DNA of 64,000 nucleotides. It comes from an uncultured Clostridia bacterium (lineage in GTDB: Bacteria > Bacillota > Clostridia > Christensenellales > Aristaeellaceae). The DNA lies in assembly GCA_946414315.1 (NCBI GenBank), contig CAMKNZ010000003.1:93202-157201 (forward strand). The letters are read 5' to 3'. This document shows positions 59,025 to 64,000 of the stretch, one piece after another. Both the position numbers and the translations under genes were made by a program. The notes under the pieces were generated by a model, which worked only from the letters and a program-made list of their open reading frames with translations, searched no databases and had not been told where the DNA came from. The stretch's first letter is position 1. Each line of letters begins with the position of its first letter.

Positions 59025-59774
59025 ATGTCCCAGCAAAATGTCTATGACAATGATGCTTTTTTTGAAAGTTTCCAGAGCAGCAGGAACAAAGAAGTCAATT
59101 TCAATGACTGCATTGAGACACCGATCCTGTTTGCCATGCTCCCGGATCTCCACGGGAAGAAAATCCTGGATATCGGCTGCGGCATGGGGCAACATGCCAA
59201 ACAGTATTCTGAAATGGGCGCTGAATATGTGCTGGGGATCGATATTTCTGAGAAAATGCTGGACTATGCCCAAAAGCATAACAGTGCGGAGAATGTTGCC
59301 TATCAGCGGATGGCTATGGAGGATATCGGAACCATCAACCAGCAGTTTGACCTGGTTACCAGTTCCCTGGTATTTGATTATGTCGAGGACTTCGGTGGAC
59401 TGATGCACAAGGTCTATTTGCTGATGAAGGATGATGCTGAATTTGTTTTCAGCATGTCCCATCCCATCGTGACGGCTTGGGATGGAGCATATGACAGATA
59501 TACCCGCACTGAAACAGGCGAACGCTTATATGCAAATCTCAGGAATTACTGCAAGGAAGGCATCAGAAAGGTTGACTGGGTCGTAAACGGATACGAATGT
59601 TATCACAGAACCGTCTCCACATTGATCAATTCCCTGATAAAGGCGGGATTTGTCATTGAAGAATGTCAGGAAGCTCACATATCGGATGATATGAGACAGC
59701 AGTATCCGGCTTTGTTTGGGGGAACGATTCACCGCCCGGAATTCATCTTTTTCAGATGCAGGAAAGACAACTGA
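59025..59774 (+). CDS. Class I SAM-dependent methyltransferase
   Basis: 249 residues; ATG (MSQQNVYDND) eight bases after GGAGG, with an earlier ATG that overlaps that site. Motif I KILDIGCGMGQHAKQY, motif II LGIDISEKMLDYA, then DLVTSSLVFDYVEDFGGLM and VFSMSHPIV. The short N-terminal YDNDAFFESFQSSR pattern is typical of bacterial small-molecule methyltransferases. Substrate unknown. Next gene starts 47 bases later. Confidence 0.9.
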   Translation: MSQQNVYDNDAFFESFQSSRNKEVNFNDCIETPILFAMLPDLHGKKILDIGCGMGQHAKQYSEMGAEYVLGIDISEKMLDYAQKHNSAENVAYQRMAMEDIGTINQQFDLVTSSLVFDYVEDFGGLMHKVYLLMKDDAEFVFSMSHPIVTAWDGAYDRYTRTETGERLYANLRNYCKEGIRKVDWVVNGYECYHRTVSTLINSLIKAGFVIEECQEAHISDDMRQQYPALFGGTIHRPEFIFFRCRKDN

Positions 59775-59821
59775 CTGAATCTTTGAATTTGAATTTTTCC
59801 TTTCCAAGGGGGCGTATCAAT

Positions 59822-60415
59822 ATGGCAGAGATGAAATGGACCAGGGAGCCGCTTGATTACAGGATTGAACCTGACAGAATTGAGATTACAACTGCGCCTC
59901 ATACAGATCTCTGGCAACGGACGTACTATCATTTTCGTAATGATAACGCACCAGTGCTTCAGTATGAGACGGAAAAGAAGTATTTCTCGTTCATTGTGAA
60001 AACGGATTTCAGCGAAAGCCATCACCGGTTTGACCAGTGCGGTATTGTGATGTATCTGGACGCTGAAAACTGGCTGAAGGGATCTGTGGAATATGAAAAT
60101 GAATCCTTCCAGCATCTGGGCTCTGTAGTGACCAACCATGGCTATTCAGATTGGGCGACTACAGCGATTCCCTCTGATGTAAAAGTCATGTGGTACCGGT
60201 TCAGCCGCAGGGAGGACGATTATTGTATCGAGTGTTCCCGTGACGGCGAAAACTTTACCCAGATACGTGTATGCCATATGTGGGAAGGTGCCGGAAAGAT
60301 CAGTTTCGGCATCTACGCCTGCAGTCCGGAGAATTCCAGCTTCAAGGCCATATTCACAGAGATGAAGATCACAGAATGTGCGTGGAAAGCACATGACGGG
60401 CAACAACCTGACTGA
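59822..60415 (+). CDS. DUF1349 concanavalin-like protein
   Basis: 197 residues; ATG nine bases after AAGGGGG. The DUF1349 pattern is clear: WTREPLDYRIEPDRIEITTAPHTDLWQRTYYHFRNDNAP, FDQCGIVMYLDAENWLKGSVEYE, CIECSRDGENFTQIR, ISFGIYACSPENSSFKAIFTEMKI. Predicted jelly-roll, probably sugar or glycan binding; no enzymatic motif. No signal peptide. Confidence 0.9.
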   Translation: MAEMKWTREPLDYRIEPDRIEITTAPHTDLWQRTYYHFRNDNAPVLQYETEKKYFSFIVKTDFSESHHRFDQCGIVMYLDAENWLKGSVEYENESFQHLGSVVTNHGYSDWATTAIPSDVKVMWYRFSRREDDYCIECSRDGENFTQIRVCHMWEGAGKISFGIYACSPENSSFKAIFTEMKITECAWKAHDGQQPD

Positions 60416-60498
60416 CTATTAGCAGGTTTGCATTTAATGAACTGTCGGCAGATCAGAGAACAAACTGTCTTTCAGGATTATTGAGGGGGAAACGAGTC

Positions 60499-61455
60499 AT
60501 GACAAACAAAGAACTGCAACGCATCTATTTTGGAGCCTATTCTTTCCGGGAGACTGAAGACGGCTGGCTGCGGGCTTTTCAGTATTCGAAAGAACAGATG
60601 GATTATTTTGAATCATGCATCGCAAAAGGGCTTGATTTCTGGTATGACCGGTGCATGGCAACTTCGGCAAAGACACTGGAGATGGCTACAGATGCCGGAA
60701 CGATTTCATTCGAATACCGATTCATCTGGATGGGATCACAGGATTCCTTTGAGCTGGCGGTGGACGGACTGATCACAGAAATCCGCTATGTCAAAGATCT
60801 TCCGGAGGAAGGAAAACTGATCTGGCATCTTCCCGAAGGGAAAAAGGATGTCGTGATTTACCTCCCTGCAGATGCCACGGTACTGATACGGAATTGTGAA
60901 ATTAACGGCTCATGGACTCCTGCGGAGAAAAATGAAAAAGTGTTGTGGCTTGGCGATTCGATCACCCAGGGATACGGGCCGTTGCGTGCCGCCATGACGT
61001 ATGTCAGCGTCGCCAACAGGCTGCTGAATTACGACATCATCAACCAGGGAATCGGCGGATATATTTACGATAAGAATTCCCTCCTGAAAATGAACGGATA
61101 CACCCCGGACAAGATCATCGTAGCCCTCGGAACAAACCAGTTTGGGTGCGATACCATGAAGGACGTGGAAGAATATTACGAAACCCTGATTGGTATTTAC
61201 GGAGACAGAATCCCGATCCTGTGTATCACTCCCCTGTGGCGCGGAGATGTTCCCGACGGTCTTCCGACTCTGACCCGTTTCTGTAAAAACGTTGCGGATA
61301 TAGCCGGCCGTTATTCAAACGTGAAAGTGATCGACGGGTTCAGGCTTGTACCGCATCTGCCGGAATACTTCCGGGACAACCTTCATCCCAATGAACTTGG
61401 CGCTGAGGTATACGGGAGGAACCTTGTAGAGGAAATCAGGAAGATCGGTTTCTGA
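60499..61455 (+). CDS. SGNH hydrolase with N-terminal beta-sandwich
   Basis: 318 residues; ATG (MTNKELQRI) nine bases after GAGGGGG. Residues 1-145 are a beta-rich domain (FGAYSFRETEDGWLRAFQYS ...). The esterase domain begins at KVLWLGDSITQGYGP (block I, Ser), has VALGTNQFG (block III) and ends with DNLHPNELGAEVYG (Asp, His). This two-domain form occurs among SsfX3-like and acetyl-xylan or sugar O-acyl esterases. Cytoplasmic. Confidence 0.88.
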   Translation: MTNKELQRIYFGAYSFRETEDGWLRAFQYSKEQMDYFESCIAKGLDFWYDRCMATSAKTLEMATDAGTISFEYRFIWMGSQDSFELAVDGLITEIRYVKDLPEEGKLIWHLPEGKKDVVIYLPADATVLIRNCEINGSWTPAEKNEKVLWLGDSITQGYGPLRAAMTYVSVANRLLNYDIINQGIGGYIYDKNSLLKMNGYTPDKIIVALGTNQFGCDTMKDVEEYYETLIGIYGDRIPILCITPLWRGDVPDGLPTLTRFCKNVADIAGRYSNVKVIDGFRLVPHLPEYFRDNLHPNELGAEVYGRNLVEEIRKIGF

Positions 61456-61547
61456 TCCGGAAACCCGGAAGCCAATCTTCCAGACGGTGAGTTTCCAACT
61501 TTGAATTTAATGAATTAACGATAAATCTGGATTTGAGGTCGGATGAT

Positions 61548-61964
61548 ATGAAGTGCGAACTGTTAGCAGAACAAAATCTTGCGCTGATGCTTGACTTTAT
61601 TGATGATGAGAACACGAAATATGATGAGGCCGTGCTGAAAGCGTTTTTGGAGGAAAAGAACGCATATGGTTATATTGCTGTAGATAACAGAAAAGCAGTC
61701 GGATTTGCTTACGGCTATGTTCTGAATGAGCCGAACGGGCAGAAAGTATACTATCTGCACGCAATTGATGTTATGGAAGGATGGCAGAATCAAGGTTACG
61801 GAACGGAGCTTGTCCGGTTTGTTCACGAACATTCGAAAACCTTGGGCTGCCGCAAAATGTTTCTGCTTACCAATAAGCACAATGTTTCCGCCTGCAGGTG
61901 TTACGAGAAAGCAGGAGGAATCTGTAAAGCCGCCTCCGATGATATCATGTTTGCGTTCAAGTGA
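61548..61964 (+). CDS. GNAT acetyltransferase, AAC(3)-I family-like
   Basis: 138 residues; ATG nine bases after GAGG. The whole order matches AAC(3)-I-family members: LDFIDDENTKYDEAVLKAFL, GFAYGYVLNEPNGQKVYYLHAIDVMEGWQNQGYGTELV, CRKMFLLTNKHNVSACRCYEKAGG, ASDDIMFAF. Family members acetylate the 3-amino group of certain aminoglycosides, but many chromosomal homologues do not give resistance; the sequence alone cannot decide. AT-rich like its neighbours. Confidence 0.85.
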   Translation: MKCELLAEQNLALMLDFIDDENTKYDEAVLKAFLEEKNAYGYIAVDNRKAVGFAYGYVLNEPNGQKVYYLHAIDVMEGWQNQGYGTELVRFVHEHSKTLGCRKMFLLTNKHNVSACRCYEKAGGICKAASDDIMFAFK

Positions 61965-62049
61965 TGAACAGGAAAACCGGAAGTTAAACAGCCTACACTC
62001 TGTTCACTAACCTTAGTCCGGAATATAAGGAATATATCGTCCCAACTCT

Positions 62050-62110
62050 CCTGCTGATCCGGCCGGACCGGCAGGCTTTTTTGTATGCAGATCCTGCTGG
62101 CAGGAATCCA
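62050..62110 (+). repeat. Dispersed intergenic element, copy L4, doubling as terminator
   Basis: A 26-base hairpin (62050-62075, CCTGC...GCAGG with GGCC loop) followed by CTTTTTTG, then TATGCAGATCC and inverted repeat GATCCTGCTGGCAGGAATC (62090-62108). The hairpin is identical to that at 62967-62992. It probably terminates the GNAT transcript. The downstream TCCGC...TGACGAAATATA part seen in L1-L3 is not conserved here. Confidence 0.65.
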
Positions 62111-62153
62111 TATTGGTTACCGCCCATGCGGACAGCGCCGGAGAATACCGAAA

Positions 62154-62888
62154 TCATTGTTTTGCGCAGAACGCTTTGATCGCCTCATTGGCAAATGCAG
62201 CCGTCCCTTCACCGCCAGCCTTATCAATGTTGGCAGTCATTTCGCCACCGGCAGCATACATCTGTCCGAGGCTGGAAAGAATCTGTTTGGAACAGGTGTA
62301 ATAGTGCCTTGAGATGAAATCCTGCAGTTTCACAACCAGCGACTGAACTGCCTCCGAATCAGGATCATCTTCCTTGTGCTCACCTATTTCAGTAAAGATA
62401 GCCATCATCTGCTGGGCAAGCGCGTTTTCCTCTTCTTTGCTCCTGGCTTGGGATTTCTGTTCAAATTCATGATATTCAGATGTTTCGCCCCAGGAAGCTT
62501 TCGCCTGTGCAGCGTATTCATCAATCTTCTTTGTGTCGAAAGCTGAAAAGTCCATATTCTGCTTCACTCCTGTCGTTTTTATTCCACGAGCGAGAACAAT
62601 CAGGTTTTCCAGATGCTCCTTCTTTAGCTGAAGCAGCTCAATTTGCTGATCGAGTGCTTTTTGCCTGTCAAAGGCGGGACTCTGGATGATCCCCTTGATT
62701 TCCTTCAGCGGAAATTCCAGTTCACGGAACAAAAGGATTTGCTGCAGGGTTTCCAGCGCTGTATCGTCATACAGCCGGTAGCCTGCTTCGGTATGTTCCG
62801 CAGGGTGCAGAAGACCGATATGATCGTAATACTGCAGGGTGCGTATACTCACGCCTGTCAGCTTGCTCACCTCATGAACCGTCATCAT
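62154..62888 (-). CDS. TipA-type MerR-family regulator
   Basis: 244 residues; first ATG eight bases after AGGAGG. The MerR helix-turn-helix is TVHEVSKLTGVSIRTLQYYDHIGLLHPA, followed by the dimerisation coiled coil (LDQQIELLQLKKEHLENLIVLA). The C-terminal TipAS-like domain (about 120-244) binds drugs in relatives: ASWGETSEYHEFEQKSQARSKEE, HYYTCSKQILSSLGQMYAAGGE. Such proteins activate multidrug-response genes and themselves. Its promoter has the 19-base spacer. Flanked by two identical hairpins (62050 and 62967). Confidence 0.93.
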   Translation of the reverse strand: MMTVHEVSKLTGVSIRTLQYYDHIGLLHPAEHTEAGYRLYDDTALETLQQILLFRELEFPLKEIKGIIQSPAFDRQKALDQQIELLQLKKEHLENLIVLARGIKTTGVKQNMDFSAFDTKKIDEYAAQAKASWGETSEYHEFEQKSQARSKEEENALAQQMMAIFTEIGEHKEDDPDSEAVQSLVVKLQDFISRHYYTCSKQILSSLGQMYAAGGEMTANIDKAGGEGTAAFANEAIKAFCAKQ

Positions 62889-62918
62889 GGAACCCGCCTC
62901 CTTGCCGGTGGTGATGCC

Positions 62919-62949
62919 ATAATAAACTATAACGTTACGTCAGAGTCAA
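62919..62949 (-). promoter_or_regulatory. Autoregulated MerR promoter with 19-base spacer
   Basis: Read leftward: TTGACT, 19-base spacer, TATTAT. The spacer contains the imperfect dyad CTCTGACGT-A-ACGTTATAG centred between the boxes, as expected for a MerR-type activator bound to its own promoter. Confidence 0.75.
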
Positions 62950-62966
62950 GCGTTTTTTGAAAAATG

Positions 62967-63010
62967 CCTGCTGATCCGGCCGGACCGGCAGGCGTTTTGT
63001 TTTGCAGATG
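62967..63010 (+). repeat. Dispersed hairpin, copy L5
   Basis: 26-base hairpin (62967-62992) identical to that of L4, followed by CGTTTTGTTTTGCAGAT, similar to the L4 continuation. The inverted repeat is only partly kept. L4 and L5 are direct repeats about 917 bases apart with the MerR gene between them. Confidence 0.65.
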
Positions 63011-63052
63011 TATCTGTTGTCTTTTCCGGCCGGGTGTTCATGCCCCTGGACA

Positions 63053-63081
63053 TTGACAATTAACGATACTGATTGTATAAA
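63053..63081 (+). promoter_or_regulatory. Sigma-A promoter of the amidohydrolase gene
   Basis: TTGACA, 17-base spacer, TATAAA. It implies a leader of about 110 bases. That leader has a short frame beginning with ATG at 63138 that overlaps the GTG start in another phase; apart from the repeat at 62967 I see nothing else in this 310-base gap. Confidence 0.7.
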
Positions 63082-63198
63082 CTTCTGGACCGATTCTTCT
63101 TTATTTAAGGGATGAGGAAAAGGCCAAAGCGGGAAAAATGAAGACGGTTCTTTTTGTTCCCGGATCTGCAAAATCCACATTGGAAGGACATTGCATCT

Positions 63199-64000
63199 GT
63201 GAAATCCGAATATAAACAGATCCCCTGCAGGATCTTTGACGCGCACTGCCATATCTACCCGGACGCCATCGCACACAAGGCGGTGGAAGGCATTGATCAG
63301 TTTTACGATCACCTTCCCTTTAAGCCCTGCGACGGTACCACGGGAACACTTTACAGGATCGGACGGGAGGTGGGGATCTCCCATTATCTGGTCCACTCGG
63401 TTGCCACCGCGCCGCACCAGATCTCCAGCATCAACCGCTTTATTGCGTCCGAAGTTGCACAGTCGGACGGGGCGTTCACGGGGCTGGGCACGCTGCATCC
63501 GGATTCGGAGCACCCGGAACAAGATATCAGCGAGCTGGTGGACCTGGGCCTCAGAGGCGTAAAACTTCATCCGGATTTCCAGCGATTCGAAGCCGATTCG
63601 GACAAAGCCATGCACATCTTTGAGCTCTGCGAGGCGGCAGGCCTTCCGGTTCTGGTGCACACCGGGGACCATCGCTTTGACTTTTCCAATCCGAACCGGA
63701 TTGTTAATGTCCTGCGCACATTTCCGAAGCTGAAGTTCGTCGGTGCGCACTTCGGCGGATGGAGCGTGTGGGATGACGCCGTCAGGATGCTTTCGGACTT
63801 CGACAATATCACCGTGGACACATCTTCCACTTTCTATGCGCTGGGCCGTGACAGAAGCCGGGCATTGATCCGGGCCTGGGGTGCGGACAGGGTGATGTTC
63901 GGCACCGATTATCCCATGTGGAACGCGCAGCCGGAGATCGACTGCATGCTCGAAATGGCCCTGACCGAAGACGAGTACCGCCGCATCTTCTGGGACAACG
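63199..64000 (+). CDS. Amidohydrolase-family metal-dependent hydrolase, C-terminus cut by the right edge
   Basis: 267 codons visible from a GTG with GGAAGG upstream, open to the edge. The start MKSEYKQIPCRIFDAHCHIYP carries the HxH metal site of the PF04909 amidohydrolases. Further ligands: Lys-His in GVKLHPDFQRFE, His in PVLVHTGDH, His in FVGAHFGGW and Asp in MFGTDYPMWN. The order matches the TIM-barrel decarboxylase/hydrolase group. Substrate unknown. Start is the least certain part; no ATG with a binding site is in frame. Confidence 0.85.
   Translation, partial: MKSEYKQIPCRIFDAHCHIYPDAIAHKAVEGIDQFYDHLPFKPCDGTTGTLYRIGREVGISHYLVHSVATAPHQISSINRFIASEVAQSDGAFTGLGTLHPDSEHPEQDISELVDLGLRGVKLHPDFQRFEADSDKAMHIFELCEAAGLPVLVHTGDHRFDFSNPNRIVNVLRTFPKLKFVGAHFGGWSVWDDAVRMLSDFDNITVDTSSTFYALGRDRSRALIRAWGADRVMFGTDYPMWNAQPEIDCMLEMALTEDEYRRIFWDN

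Noticed and set aside
61548..61964. Aminoglycoside resistance gene
   Set aside because: The protein belongs to the AAC(3)-I-like GNAT group, but chromosomal members often lack resistance activity. I report the family only.
62985..63198. Possible riboswitch in the amidohydrolase leader
   Set aside because: A promoter and about 110 bases of leader exist, but I could not match any known riboswitch core and saw no terminator/anti-terminator pair.

Overview
The window reads as chromosomal DNA of a moderately GC-rich, Gram-positive anaerobe, most likely a gut or rumen Clostridia (Bacillota). Reasons: FloA/NfeD membrane genes, an ECF sigma/anti-sigma pair, LplBC-type and MalFG-type sugar ABC transporters, GH31 and GH51 glycosidases, a sortase-like C-terminal signal, many Sec signal peptides of the MKKILALxLAL type, strong AGGAGG ribosome binding sites and AT-rich terminators. 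I cannot name the species.

Layout. 1-3 kb: a methyltransferase start cut by the left edge, two membrane GGDEF proteins, and between them a small double-glycine leader peptide gene. 3.0-3.5 kb: a tRNA-Ala(CGC) bracketed by partial copies of itself and by two copies of a structured repeat. 3.7-6.7 kb: a large InlB-repeat surface protein. 6.8-12.3 kb: a leftward run (NlpC/P60-like protein, MscS channel, serine hydrolase, MnmM-like methyltransferase, TlpA-like thioredoxin). 12.4-14.8 kb: ECF sigma factor, zinc-finger anti-sigma factor and DUF4097 protein behind an ECF-type promoter. 14.9-23.4 kb: small secreted SH3 proteins, an esterase, a MarR regulator with two perfect operator palindromes, a CNNM/CorC-type protein and an HD-GYP phosphodiesterase. 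23.5-25.5 kb: NfeD-floA operon. 25.5-33.6 kb: three tandem Gfo/Idh/MocA dehydrogenases divergent from an AraC regulator, then an LplB/LplC-type ABC importer with its solute-binding protein. 33.8-43.3 kb: peptidoglycan-binding protein and GH31 glucosidase on a symmetric divergent promoter, DUF362 ferredoxin protein, epimerase, M29 aminopeptidase, CASTOR/POLLUX-like channel, YdcF-like protein. 43.4-48.7 kb: a MalEFG-type importer and a GH51 arabinofuranosidase. 49-54.6 kb: secreted unknown, SGNH esterase, HicB with a truncated HicA, and a secreted M16 protease carrying SLH-like repeats. 54.7-56.4 kb: a duplicated structured element, a second double-glycine peptide with the same leader type as the first, and an M50 membrane metallopeptidase. 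56.5-64 kb: PAP2 phosphatase, then an apparently AT-richer group of small accessory enzymes (S51 peptidase, two GNATs, methyltransferase, DUF1349, SGNH), a TipA-type MerR regulator and an amidohydrolase cut by the right edge.

Functionally, the centre is a plant-polysaccharide foraging region (two importers, GH31, GH51, esterases, sugar dehydrogenases, AraC). The ends hold signalling and cell-surface functions. The least explained signals are non-coding or very small: the shared-leader peptides, the tRNA-fragment locus, and a dispersed family of hairpin plus inverted-repeat elements found at both ends of the window.
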